Source of the DNA: Roseiarcus sp963835885
GTDB taxonomy: Bacteria; Pseudomonadota; Alphaproteobacteria; Rhizobiales; Beijerinckiaceae
Reading direction: 5' to 3'
Length of the DNA: 64,000 bases
NCBI GenBank assembly: GCA_963835885.1
Contig: CAWIHF010000031.1
Span: 1 to 64,000, forward strand
The position numbers and the translations under genes were made by a program. Numbering within the stretch: the first letter of the stretch is position 1; each line of letters opens with the position of its first letter. Of this stretch, positions 1-8,632 are shown piece by piece. The notes beneath the pieces are model-generated. The model did not search any database, was not told the origin of the DNA, and saw nothing but the letters and a program-made list of their open reading frames with translations.

Positions 1-823
1 TTCGATGAATTCGCGGCTTCGGTGGCGATCCTTGACGAGGGCGTGGACCTGGCCGGTGAGCAGATCGATGCCCGCCAGCAAGCTTGACCGTGCCGTGGCG
101 CTTGTACTCGTGATCGCGCGCCAAGGTCGCATGTCTGCCGGGCTCGGGCGGCAGGTCCGGGGCCGTCGTGGCGATTGCCTGAATGCCAGGCTTCTCATCG
201 TAGGAGACGATCGCCACCGCATCGCTCGGCTTTTGTTTCGCGGCGGCCGCGGTCTCCTTGATAAGCTTCACCTCGCGATAGACGCACAGAACCTCCGCCA
301 TCCTCTGCTTGAACTCCGGGTCGCGGCGTTCCAGGTAATAGCGGACCTTGTGCGGCTTGATCTCCTGCTCATTGAGGATGTTGCACAGCGTGCCCTGAGC
401 CAGCTTGGCAAGGCAAGCGTGCCCTTCTGCCGGCCCATGCTCGCGCACATGGCGGGCGAGCAGCCGCGTCGTCCACAATTCGTGGGGATAGCCGAGGTCC
501 TTGGCCTTGCGGCAGGCGAGGTCGACAATCCATGCCTTGGCCTCGGCGGTGATCGTCGCCTCCCGGCCGGGCCGCGGGCGATCGTCGAGCGCCGACATCG
601 GACCATAGGCCAGCGCCCGCTCGACACAGCGCTGGACCGTCTGATGGTGTGCGCCCATGGCTCGCCCCACCGCGAAAACGGTCGGGTCCTCCCGGTAGGC
701 CAGCAAAATCCGCGCTCGCTCGACCCGGCCCGCCGGTTCCGTTCGCGAGCGGGCGATCGCGCGCAACGCCGCCAAATCCGCCTTGCCAATTGCCAATTCG
801 ATCGCCTTCCGCCGTCCCGCCAT
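1..823 (-). pseudogene. IS630-family transposase, frameshifted and cut by the window edge
   Basis: The minus strand from an ATG at 823 encodes an IS630-type transposase: an N-terminal helix-turn-helix region (starting MAGRRKAIELAIGKADLAAL), the linker 'ALDDRPRPGR', then the start of the DDE domain with the first catalytic Asp in 'VSYDEKPG'. Near base 80 one extra base breaks the frame: upstream reads 'HGTVK', and the expected continuation 'LLAGIDLLTGQVHALVKDRH' is in the next frame. The C-terminal part with the remaining catalytic residues lies beyond the window. The element abuts the 5' side of a group II intron that lacks most of its domain I, so it probably inserted into or replaced that part. 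Family call is from motif recognition; the frameshift is read directly. Confidence 0.8.
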
Positions 824-1004
824 GTCCTCAAACCCTGCTTCCAATCAAACCAGCAAGGCTACAAGCCATGTCGGGAAAAATAAATCCCGCGCATAGGTCG
901 GTTTCAACGAATCGATGAAATAGTAGCGAGGAAGGCTTCGTAATGGGGCTGGAGCGAAGGGGCCGAGTCAGGTGGTCGTAGGGATCGAAGCAACTGGGAA
1001 CAGG

Positions 1005-2264
1005 ATGACGACGACAAATACGACGAACAAGCCCTTCTTGATCGAGAAGTGGCGAGTGTACGAAGCCTATAAAGCGGTCAAATCCAACCAGGGTGCGGCC
1101 GGCGTGGATGGTCAGACGATCGAGGCATTCGAGGCCGACTTGAAGGGAAACCTTTATAAAATCTGGAATCGGATGAGCTCGGGAACCTACTTTCCGCCGC
1201 CAGTCCGCGCTGTCTCCATTCCTAAGAAGAGTGGGGGCGAAAGGATTTTGGGTGTGCCCACCGTAAGCGACCGGATCGCGCAGATGGTGGTCAAACAACT
1301 GATTGAGCCGGATCTCGATCCCATATTCCTGTCGGACTCCTACGGCTACAGGCCGAATAAATCGGCGCTGGATGCGGTAGGCGTCACGCGCAAGCGGTGC
1401 TGGAAATATGACTGGGTCCTTGAATTCGACATCAAAGGTCTGTTCGACAACATCACGCACGACCTGCTGCTTAAGGCCGTTCGGAAACATGTGAAGTGCA
1501 AGTGGGCGCTGATCTATATCGAAAGATGGCTGACAGCGCCCATGGAACAGGACGGAACAACGATCGCGCGAGATCGCGGCACCCCACAAGGGGGCGTGAT
1601 CAGCCCGATCCTTGCCAACCTGTTCCTGCATTACGCATTCGATCTCTGGATGCGGCGGGCCTACCCGGACCTCCCATGGTGTCGGTACGCGGACGATGGG
1701 CTGGTTCATTGCCGAACTGAGCACGAAGCGGAAGCGGTCAAGACCGCGCTCCAAGCCCGGTTGTCGGAATGTCGGCTCGAACTGCATCCCACCAAAACAA
1801 GGATCGTCTACTGCAAGGTCACAGGCCACCGGGGCATGTACCCGAACGTCAAGTTTGACTTTCTCGGGTACTGCTTCCGGCCCCGACGGGTCCTGCGTCC
1901 GTCAGACCGAAAGGTGGTCGGCGGATTCACGCCGGCGGTAAGTCCCACGGCACTGAAGGCGATGCGCGCGGCGATCCGGGACTTGAACATTCGGCGAAGT
2001 ACGCAGGTGTCGTTGGCCGACATCGCCCGGAAGCTCAATCCGCTCCTTCGGGGGTGGATTGCCTATTACGGGCGGTACACGCCCTCGGCGCTGTCCGCAC
2101 TGTTCCGGTACGTAAATCTTACGCTACTGGCCTGGGTGCGACGGAAGTTCAAGCGCTACAAGGGGCACAAAGTTCGCGCCGCCGGCTTCGTTGAAAAGCT
2201 GGCACGAACACGCCCTAACCTCTTCGTGCACTGGCGTCTCGGCATGACCGGTGCGTTTGCCTGA
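1005..2264 (+). CDS. ltrA: Group II intron reverse transcriptase/maturase (intron 1)
   Basis: Intron-encoded protein of about 419 residues that would copy intron RNA at the DNA target and help splicing. Visible RT blocks are 'QGAAGVDGQTIEAF', 'GGERILGVPTVSDRIAQ', 'GYRPNKSALDAV', 'FDIKGLFDNITHDLL', 'GTPQGGVISPILANLFL', the catalytic YADD in 'WCRYADDGLVH', and 'HPTKTRIVY' followed by 'FDFLGYCFRPR'. A maturase/thumb region with 'LNPLLRGWIAYYGRY' follows. The C-terminus stops after this domain with no HNH endonuclease, as in endonuclease-lacking bacterial introns. A GTG at 972 is also in frame; ATG 1005 is preferred because the protein family starts near there. The stop lies 4 bases before domain V, the normal arrangement. 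Confidence 0.9.
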   Translation: MTTTNTTNKPFLIEKWRVYEAYKAVKSNQGAAGVDGQTIEAFEADLKGNLYKIWNRMSSGTYFPPPVRAVSIPKKSGGERILGVPTVSDRIAQMVVKQLIEPDLDPIFLSDSYGYRPNKSALDAVGVTRKRCWKYDWVLEFDIKGLFDNITHDLLLKAVRKHVKCKWALIYIERWLTAPMEQDGTTIARDRGTPQGGVISPILANLFLHYAFDLWMRRAYPDLPWCRYADDGLVHCRTEHEAEAVKTALQARLSECRLELHPTKTRIVYCKVTGHRGMYPNVKFDFLGYCFRPRRVLRPSDRKVVGGFTPAVSPTALKAMRAAIRDLNIRRSTQVSLADIARKLNPLLRGWIAYYGRYTPSALSALFRYVNLTLLAWVRRKFKRYKGHKVRAAGFVEKLARTRPNLFVHWRLGMTGAFA

Positions 2265-2267
2265 TGG

Positions 2268-2340
2268 GAGCCCAGTGAGGCGAGAGTCTCACGCTGGGTT
2301 CTGCGAGAGGCTGGCGGTGCAACTCCGCCGGCCTACTCAC
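2268..2340 (+). ncRNA. Domains V-VI of group II intron 1
   Basis: Bases 2268-2301 form the catalytic domain V hairpin with the AGC-type triad region and a GAGA-like cap; 2302-2340 form domain VI (stem GGCTGGCGG / CCGCCGGCC) ending CTACTCAC. These define the intron 3' boundary at about 2340, after which flanking DNA and the ISNCY-type element begin. Confidence 0.8.
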
Positions 2341-2389
2341 CAACGCGTTTGCGTTGTCCACATTTCCACAGGCGCGCCACCGAGCGGAT

Positions 2390-3565
2390 TTAGGCGGCGT
2401 TTTTCGCATCCCGGATCGCTCCTTTCTGGTCGTAGCGGCCGATGCAGCGCGGGCCGTAAAAGACGGCGTGCGAGCCATCGGGATAGTGATGGACCTTGAC
2501 CCTCGCCTTGACGAAGTGCGGCCGCAGCGGGCTCTCCGGGATCTGCAGTTTGAGCGTGCGGTAGGACACGCAATTGTCGTTGCCGACCTGGCGCTCCTCC
2601 TGCACGCACAGGATCTCATCGAGGTCGACGCCCGGGATCGGGGTGAAGGCCGAACCGGGCTGCGCCGGCGCGACCGCGAAGCGCTCGTTGTGGGCGGGCA
2701 GATAGACCTCGCGGATGAACGCGTTGGCCGCCTCGATCGCCGTGATCCCGGCGAGCTTGAGCTCCTTCACCAGCCGCTCCTGCAAGGTCTGGAACGCCCG
2801 CTCCGAGCGCCCGCGCGCCTGCGGCGAATAGGCCCCGATATGCTCGACGCCGAGTTGCTCGAGCGCCCGGCCCACCTGCGTCAGGCGGCTGCGGTCGATC
2901 TTGCCGCCCGCCTCGGCGGTATGGAAGTAGTGTGAACCGCGATCCGTATAGAGGCTCATCGGCAGCCCGTGGGTCCCGAACGTCTCTTTCAGCGCCCGGA
3001 ACGTCGAAGCCGTACCCTCCTCCTCGACCAGAACCGCCGAATAGATCGCCCCGGTCGCGTCGTCCAACGTCGCAATGAGATCGAGCGCCGGCTGGCCTTC
3101 GAGCCAGACGTGTCGCGAGCCGTCCTGATGCAGCATCATCCCCGGCAACGGCCGGCGCTCCCGCTTCCGGCGATGCGCGCCCTTGCGCGGCGCCTTCGGC
3201 AAAAGCCCGCGCGACTGCAGAAACGTCTTGGTCAACGTGTAGCCCCAGGCGAAACCGTGATCCTTCACCAGGTGCTCATGGAAGTGCTTGGCTCGGAACC
3301 CCGCATAACGCTGTCGGTAAAGCGCCTCGACCTCCTGCTCCCGGTCGACCGGAACCCGCTTCCCAGACGCCTTGCCAAGCCGCCGGTCCAGTAACCCAGC
3401 CTCGCCGTCCTCCTCGTAACGCGCCTGCCAGCGCCGAAACGTCCGCTCGCTCACCCCAAGCAACGCCGATGCTTCCAACTGATTGAACTCCGCCGCCTCG
3501 TAGCGGCCCAAAATGTCCAGAAACCTCATCATACGCACACCCTGAAGGGCTTCCGTCCGGCGCAT
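2390..3565 (-). CDS. ISNCY-type (IS1202-like) transposase
   Basis: A 391-residue DDE transposase. The N-terminal third is a winged/helix-turn-helix DNA-binding region ('NQLEASALLGVSERTFRRWQARYEEDGEAGLLDRR'), then a basic linker ('RRKRERRPLPGMMLHQDGSRH') carrying the first catalytic Asp, the second Asp in 'LYTDRGSHYFH', and the Glu in 'ARGRSERAFQTLQERL'. Length and triad are complete, so the enzyme may be functional. It begins about 50 bases after the 3' end of group II intron 1, on the opposite strand. I could not identify convincing terminal inverted repeats. Family name is from recall of the characteristic N-terminus; an rve/IS481-like label is the main alternative. Confidence 0.85.
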   Translation of the reverse strand: MRRTEALQGVRMMRFLDILGRYEAAEFNQLEASALLGVSERTFRRWQARYEEDGEAGLLDRRLGKASGKRVPVDREQEVEALYRQRYAGFRAKHFHEHLVKDHGFAWGYTLTKTFLQSRGLLPKAPRKGAHRRKRERRPLPGMMLHQDGSRHVWLEGQPALDLIATLDDATGAIYSAVLVEEEGTASTFRALKETFGTHGLPMSLYTDRGSHYFHTAEAGGKIDRSRLTQVGRALEQLGVEHIGAYSPQARGRSERAFQTLQERLVKELKLAGITAIEAANAFIREVYLPAHNERFAVAPAQPGSAFTPIPGVDLDEILCVQEERQVGNDNCVSYRTLKLQIPESPLRPHFVKARVKVHHYPDGSHAVFYGPRCIGRYDQKGAIRDAKNAA

Positions 3566-3751
3566 CCAACCCCCTCCAAAAAGGGCCGAGGCTACCGGAC
3601 AGATCGTGCGCTCCCTAAACCGGACATATCATCTGCTACCGACACCCCTGTCGATAGCCCCTTGCGCAAGCTCCGAAAGTAGAACATACTGGCGTGGCTC
3701 CTTCTAAATTGGAGCAGATCGATAAGTTTGTATCAAATTTAGGAGAGGGGT

Positions 3752-4219
3752 ATGCTCAAGGATCGCCATTTGGCACTCGCACTCGCACTCGTATTAACGT
3801 CGTCGGTAGGCGCAGCCGCCCAGCAAACAGCCGTGCAGCAACCACCGGCACCGATGGCTCCAACGCCGGCACAGATAAATCTGTTGAATTCTGTAGTGTC
3901 GCAGGAACAAGGAGCATTAAAAGAGGCAGCAGCGGCGGGCCGAACTCTTGTTGCGAGGGGTTACCGCACGAGTACGGGTTCAGTGGTGCTTGGCTGGAAT
4001 TACGCTCATGCTACACACTGTGGATGGTTTATAGATAGCTCTGAAAATGAGTGGTTCTATATATTCCCACAAGAGGGCGGTATAATTTACACGATAAACG
4101 ACCTTTACACGGGCCTAGGACTACAGGTTCCGTGTGGGGAGGGTTACTGGATTGGTTGGTTCGTAACCAACACGACCACGGGCGCTTTCGTCCAGACTTA
4201 TAGTTACTCGTATAAGTGA
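3752..4219 (+). CDS. Small secreted protein of unknown function
   Basis: A 155-residue protein with a clear Sec signal peptide: basic start MLKDRH, hydrophobic core LALALALVLTSSV, cleavage after 'GAAA' near residue 23. A Pro/Gln-rich linker follows, then a Gly/Tyr/Trp-rich domain of roughly 90 residues with two cysteines ('ATHCGWFID' and 'QVPCGEGYW') that could form a disulphide. A strong ribosome-binding site (AGGAGAGG) lies just before the ATG. Codon use is more AT-rich than in core genes of the window. It is the only apparently intact non-transposon gene between insertion-sequence debris, so it may be cargo. No family recognised. Confidence 0.65.
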   Translation: MLKDRHLALALALVLTSSVGAAAQQTAVQQPPAPMAPTPAQINLLNSVVSQEQGALKEAAAAGRTLVARGYRTSTGSVVLGWNYAHATHCGWFIDSSENEWFYIFPQEGGIIYTINDLYTGLGLQVPCGEGYWIGWFVTNTTTGAFVQTYSYSYK

Positions 4220-4334
4220 GAGATTGGCTAAAAGGACGCCAACGAAAACACGCCCTAGCGACTTTCCGGGTCAAGCCTTGTTTGGGCGTGTCAATTCACG
4301 CGAGGGCGGTTTCGATGGCTGTCGCCTCGCCGAG

Positions 4335-4415
4335 GATTAATCGGGATAGGGGGAGCCTCGCGGCTCCTCCAACGCTACCGTGCGTACGGGTCCGTAAACG
4401 GCGGTTCGGTCGATT
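4335..4415 (-). ncRNA. 3' end (domains V-VI) of a fourth group II intron
   Basis: Read on the minus strand, 4415-4375 form a domain V-like hairpin (GAACCGCCGTTTACGGACC with partner CGTACGCACGGT), followed by a domain VI-like hairpin (GGAGGAGCC / GGCTCCCCC) and an intron-end-like CCTATCCCGAT near 4335. No reverse transcriptase gene of this intron is present; only the tail survives, fused to the recombinase fragment upstream. The domain V is of a different sequence type from those of the other introns in the window. Confidence 0.6.
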
Positions 4416-5383
4416 ATGCGGCTGGAACGAGGGAAGCGAGGCGGAGGGTTCTGCGGAAGTCGTTTTGAAAGCGCGATGGCGAGCGCTGGGCTGTTGCCGA
4501 TCCGCCAATCCAGGGTGAGGGTCGCGACCTCGTTTGCCCGCAAGCCGAGCTTGGCCAGCATCATGAGAATGGCGTAGTCGCGCCGCCCCAACGCCGTCGC
4601 TCGATCGCAACCATCGAGGACATTCTGAACCTGGGCGGCAGATAGATAAGTCGGCAGGCTCGCGAGCTTCCATTGCCTGATGGAGGGCACGCAGCCGGCC
4701 AGAACGAGTGGGTTCAGCCCTGTATGATGCAGATATCGGAGAAATGCGCGCAGCGACCAGCACATCGCTTTCCCGGACGCCGCGCTCCGATCCCGGGCGT
4801 GGCGCTCAATGTAGCCGGTGACGTCCTCCTGGCTGATCTTGCCGAGGTCGCTGTCGCCGGCAGGGCACACCTCGTGCAGGAACCGACGGATCACCGGCAG
4901 GTGGCGGATAATGGACTTCGGCGCCAGCCCGCGTTCCCTTCGCAGATAATCGCCGAATGCCTCGAATATCTCATCCTGCGAGGTGATCGGCGGCAGTGCG
5001 GCAGGCGCAATCATGCCCGCTTCGCGAAGGACAGACAGCAGCCGCGTCAACGCCGCCCGGTCGCCCGGCTGGATTGACTGCTTCCCCCCTCGGCGCTGGA
5101 GGTATCGCTCGACCATACGTTCATCGAGATCGGTGAGCTTTGAGCGGTTTCTTGCGATCCAACTCAGGAGATCGCCGACCAAGCTGAGGCACCGCCAAGT
5201 GCCCTGGCGAGCGAGCCCATCTTCGACGAGACGCGCCGCGTAGAGCTCAACGAGCTGCCCGTGGGGTCCACTCTTCAGGCGCCGGAACAGCCGGCTCCTG
5301 CCCAAGTACTCCTCTGCAACCATCATCCTGTTCTCCGCTGTTGAGAGCGGAGGCACAGGACAAACTATGCCGAAGTCGATCAC
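4337..5383 (-). pseudogene. Tyrosine recombinase truncated and fused to an intron tail
   Basis: Residues 1 to about 290 are a XerC/XerD-like tyrosine recombinase: an N-terminal SAM-like core-binding domain ('YLRRERGLAPKSIIRHLPVIRRFLHE', 'RSLRAFLRYLHHTGL'-type segment) and the start of the catalytic domain including the first catalytic Arg in 'LAKLGLRANEVATLTLDW'. The family then needs K, HxxR, H/W and the nucleophilic Tyr in another 120 or so residues; none is present. Instead the frame runs through 'RIGNSPALAIALSK' into translated group II intron 3' RNA ('IIDRTAVYGPVRTVALEEP'). The product cannot recombine DNA. The start region abuts an IS66 fragment 8 bases upstream. Confidence 0.8.
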
Positions 5384-5390
5384 ATGCTGG

Positions 5391-5800
5391 TCACGAGAAT
5401 GATGGCGGCGCGCCGGCCGCCGTCGTCGGAGCCGGCCCCAGGGCGAGCGGGCGGATGGCGCGTTCGGCGGCGTTGTTGGTCATTTCGAGCCGGCCGTCGT
5501 TGACGAAGCGGGTGAGAGCGGTCCAGCGCGAGGTCGCATAGCGGATAGCGCCGGCGAGCGAGCTCTTGCCGCTGATCTTGGCGAGCGTCGCGTCGAGGAA
5601 GGCTTTGAGGTCGGCCAGCATTGGCGCCGAGCGTCGCTGTCGGACTTCCCGGCGCTCGGCCGGACTGCGCCCGCGAATGTCGGCCTCGACGGCGAACAGT
5701 CGGGCGATCCTTTCCAGCGCCTCGCGCGTGGCGGGCGAGCCCGTCTCGACATGCACGTCGTATATTTTGCGCCGGGCATGGGCCTTATGCAGTGCTCCGC
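5391..5800 (-). pseudogene. IS66-family transposase (TnpC) C-terminal fragment
   Basis: The minus strand reads 'AHARRKIYDVHVETGSPATR' and continues through 'RSAPMLADLKAFLDATLAKISGKSSLAGAIRYATSRW' (family register) to 'RLEMTNNAAERAIRPLALG', the IS66 signature containing the last catalytic Glu. Both ends are lost: upstream of about 5800 the similarity stops, and after 'LALG' the frame reads unrelated 'PAPTTAAGAPPSFS' and a stop. This is a roughly 135-codon relic. The recognised continuation 'RKNYLFAGSDAGGRRAA' is missing, as expected for deletion or insertion at the recombinase junction. Confidence 0.8.
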
Positions 5801-5811
5801 ATAACGCAGAG

Positions 5812-5891
5812 CGTTTTTAGCTTGGCGTCGCGACGCAGAGCGGCTCCGGGTTGATCACCGGAATTGAGTTCGCGACGGTAAGCTAAAAACG
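5812..5891. repeat. Inverted repeat, 12-bp perfect arms
   Basis: CGTTTTTAGCTT at 5812-5823 is repeated inverted as AAGCTAAAAACG at 5880-5891, with a 56-base loop that contains a second small palindrome (GCGTCGCGACGC). It lies between the IS66 and IS91 fragments and may be the end of a lost element or a miniature element; no gene is associated. Confidence 0.55.
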
Positions 5892-6159
5892 TGTTGGCCT
5901 AAGCCGCCCCCACGCCGTCGGTACTATGGGCGTTGAATGGGGAGCTATCGCTGTGAGAGGATGAAAAGGGCTGTCGGATAGCGTGGCAAACGTGTGGGGG
6001 AAGGCGCGACAAGTTCGTCGATGCCGTGTTTCGGAGGAGCGTTACCAAGCCTGGCGTCTCGATGGCGATTTGCCGAACGCAGAGCGACAAATCCATCCCC
6101 GTGGCTTGATCTCGCCAAGCAGATCGATCCCATACCGCAGCGGTGAAAGTGGGTTGCCA

Positions 6160-6641
6160 CTATGAGGTGTCCTGGAACGGCGGCCTTGTCGTGGCGCCGG
6201 TGATCGTTTCGATGATGGTCATCCGCCCGTGGTGACAGATCGGGCATTGCGCAAGAGAATAGCCATTGAGTTCTTCGCAGCGGAAGCGGTAGTCCTGCTC
6301 ATCTTGGTGCTGTGCTGGCTCGGGAACCACGATCCCGAGAAGCTCACGGCAACGAGCAAGCTTTTGTGCGCGATGGCGATTGCCGAGGAACCCATAATAG
6401 CGGATGCGTTGAAAGCCCGCGGGCAGGACGTGCAACAGGAAGCGGCGGATGAACTCATCGGCGGCGACGGTCATGACCTTTTGCCGATTGTGGTCGCGAT
6501 AGTCCGTCCAAGAGAAACAGACCTTGCCGTCCTCGATGTCGCACAGGCGGTTGTTGGAAATGGCGACGCGGTGCGTATAGCGTCCGACATAATCGAGGAC
6601 CTGTTCGGGCCCGGCAAAGGGCGGCTTGGCAAAGACGACCC
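6160..6641 (-). pseudogene. IS91-family transposase C-terminal fragment, split by a group II intron
   Basis: The minus strand from 6641 reads 'VVFAKPPFAGPEQVLDYVGR' and on through 'YTHRVAISNNRL', 'CFSWTDYRD', 'VMTVAADEFIRRFLLHVLP' and 'RIRYYGFLGNRHR', the well-known C-terminal half of IS91 HUH transposases, then 'PICHHGRMTIIETI' and a stop. Similarity ends abruptly at 6641; the next in-frame codons upstream include a TGA. The N-terminal half with the HUH motif is absent. On the other strand at this exact point a group II intron begins, so the simplest reading is intron insertion antisense into the IS91 gene, with the other exon later lost. Confidence 0.8.
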
Positions 6642-8632
6642 TTGCGACAGGGAAAGCTCAGGAGAGGAGAATGAACATGAAGTTCTGAAACCTTTCATCG
6701 CGATCCAGAGGGTTCAACTCCCTCCCGGTAAAGGTCAGCCAACCAGCCGGAAGCGAGCCTTGCATGGCGTGCGGCGACGCCCGTCGTGAAGCGTAGGCAG
6801 CAGGTGCCGAAGCCGCGTGAGTAGCCTCGAAATTATGATCGCTGGAGCCTTCGCTGTGGGTTGAGCGGGGGCAGCATCGACGACACCGTCAGGGTGAGGA
6901 TCGTCGGTCCGGCCGGGGTCTTGGACCGGGGCAAAGGCATGGGATGGATCGCCTGGGAACCTGTGAGATCCCGCCTGCGTCCACGTGAAAGTGTGCCGGC
7001 AACGGGGTGGCCGGCTGACCAAGTGCCCTGGCCCGGATGGGTCCTCCAACCATCTGGGAGCGCCGCCAAGGCGAGCACGAAGAGCGGAGGGATCGCGTGG
7101 ACCCTGGAAGCGAAACAGATAAGCGGCCGGGGATGCGCAAGCGGGAAGTCGTAGCGCCTTCATAGTACCGCTGACCGCGGGGAACTGGGCTCACCGGGAC
7201 CCGTGTAAGGGAAGGGGGGCGCCACGGGATGAGAGCCGTTGCCGGGAAACACGGGAGGAGACCTTGGGCTCCGCGAACCTGTCCACGAAACGACAACGGA
7301 TAGCCGAACTGGCGAGGACGAAGGCGGGGACAGCTCTGTCCACGCTTCACCATGTCATCGACCTGGAATGGATGCGAGAGGCGTACCGGCTAACGCGCAA
7401 GGATGGAGCATCGGGCATCGACGGTGTGACGGCGGCGCAATACGAGGCGAACCTGGAGGCCAACCTTTCGGCTCTCCTGGAGCGCATCAAATCTGGCCGC
7501 TATGTCGCTCCGCCGGTGCGTCGGGTCTACATTCCGAAGGCGGACGGCTCGGAGCGGCCGCTCGGCATTCCGACGTTTGAGGACAAGGTGGCACAGCGAG
7601 CGATCGTCATGATGCTGGAGCCGATCTATGAGCAGGAGTTTCTGTCCTGCTCATTCGGCTTCCGGCCAGGGCGATCGGCGCATCAGGCCCTGAGTGCGTT
7701 GCGTCTGGCCTTCATGGGTCGACAAGGGCTGCGCTGGGTGTTGGACGTGGACATCTCCAAATACTACGACACGATCCAACATCATCACCTCCGTGCGTTT
7801 CTCGACAGGCGAGTCACGGACGGCGTTATTCGCCGGATGATCGACAAATGGCTGAAGGCAGGCGTGCTCGAACACGGTGTCCTTCAGCGCACGACCGAGG
7901 GCACCCCGCAAGGTGGCGTCGTCTCGCCTCTGCTCGCAAACATCTACCTGCACCATGTGCTGGATGAATGGTTCGAGCGGGACGTGCGCGTGCGCCTCAA
8001 AGGGAACAGCATCCTCGTGCGGTACGCCGATGACAGCGTGATGGCGTTCGAGACTCTCGACGACGCCAAGCGGGTCATGGACGTGCTGGGAAGGCGGCTT
8101 GCACGGTACGGGCTCACGCTCCACCCGGACAAGACGCACCTCGTCGACTTTCGCTTTCATCGGCCGGGGGGCGTATGCCACCCGGATACGGACAGCGTCA
8201 CGTTCAACTTCCTCGGCTTCTCCCATATCTGGGCCAAGTCAAAGAAGGGGGTGAACGGGGTGAGGCAAGTGACGGCCAAAGGCCGGTATGCGCGGGCGCT
8301 GGCGGCGGTAAGCGATTGGTGCCGACGCAATCGGCATCGATCCTTGCGCGATCAGCATGCCCATCTGTCCCAGATGATGCGAGGCCACTATGCCTACTAC
8401 GGCATATCGGGCAACTCTCGACGCATACGATGGTTCGCCTGCCAGGTCGTGGTGCTGTGGAAAAAATGGCTGGCGCGACGGCATCGTGGAGGAGGCGCGT
8501 TCCACTGGGACCGCCTCAACGCGATCCTTAAGCGCCATCCGCTTCCACCGGCGCGGATCGTCCACCGCCTTTACGCCAACGCGAGCGAAACTCTCCCGTG
8601 AAGAACCGGATGCGGGAAACCTGCACGTCCGG
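6642..8632 (+). mobile_element. Group II intron 2, interrupted in domain V by intron 3
   Basis: About 620 bases of intron RNA (domains I-III), a reverse transcriptase gene at 7264-8601, and the first 30 bases of domain V at 8603-8632 (GAACCGGATGCGG ... CACGTCCGG). The closing UUC of the domain V stem and all of domain VI are missing; GTGTG, the conserved 5' start of group II introns, takes their place. The 5' boundary is placed at 6642 (TTGCG) because IS91 coding similarity stops there and because the distance to the shared block CCTCGAAA equals that in intron 3. A canonical GTGCG at 6769 is an alternative start. Confidence 0.7.
7264..8601 (+). CDS. ltrA: Group II intron reverse transcriptase/maturase (intron 2)
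   Basis: A 445-residue intron-encoded protein with all RT blocks: 'DGASGIDGVTAAQYEANL', 'ERPLGIPTFEDKVAQRAIVM', 'FGFRPGRSAHQAL', 'VLDVDISKYYDTIQH', 'GTPQGGVVSPLLANIYLH', catalytic YADD in 'ILVRYADDSVMAFE', and 'LHPDKTHLVDF'. The maturase domain follows ('TFNFLGFSHIW', 'MMRGHYAYYGISGN'). There is no HNH endonuclease at the C-terminus. The start at 7264 encodes MGSANLSTKRQRIAELA, typical for this group. The gene is intact, but its intron is broken in domain V, so the protein could act only on other copies. It is clearly diverged from the intron 1 protein. Confidence 0.9.
   Translation: MGSANLSTKRQRIAELARTKAGTALSTLHHVIDLEWMREAYRLTRKDGASGIDGVTAAQYEANLEANLSALLERIKSGRYVAPPVRRVYIPKADGSERPLGIPTFEDKVAQRAIVMMLEPIYEQEFLSCSFGFRPGRSAHQALSALRLAFMGRQGLRWVLDVDISKYYDTIQHHHLRAFLDRRVTDGVIRRMIDKWLKAGVLEHGVLQRTTEGTPQGGVVSPLLANIYLHHVLDEWFERDVRVRLKGNSILVRYADDSVMAFETLDDAKRVMDVLGRRLARYGLTLHPDKTHLVDFRFHRPGGVCHPDTDSVTFNFLGFSHIWAKSKKGVNGVRQVTAKGRYARALAAVSDWCRRNRHRSLRDQHAHLSQMMRGHYAYYGISGNSRRIRWFACQVVVLWKKWLARRHRGGGAFHWDRLNAILKRHPLPPARIVHRLYANASETLP

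Larger units (their letters stand above)
905..2340 (+). mobile_element. Group II intron 1, 5'-truncated
   Basis: A group II intron with its reverse transcriptase gene in domain IV. The 3' end is complete: a 34-nt domain V hairpin at 2268-2301 (starts GAGCCCAGTGAGG, ends CTGGGTTC), a domain VI hairpin, and an intron end at about 2340 (CTACTCAC). Only about 100 bases of intron RNA precede the gene, whereas such introns normally have 500-600 bases of domains I-III there. The missing part is replaced by the IS630 remnant, so this copy cannot splice or retrohome by itself. The left limit (about 905) is a guess because the IS630 terminal repeat was not pinpointed. Confidence 0.75.

Noticed and set aside
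6769..6774. GTGCGG as the definite 5' end of intron 2
   Set aside because: Leaves 127 bases unexplained between it and the IS91 break; kept only as an alternative.
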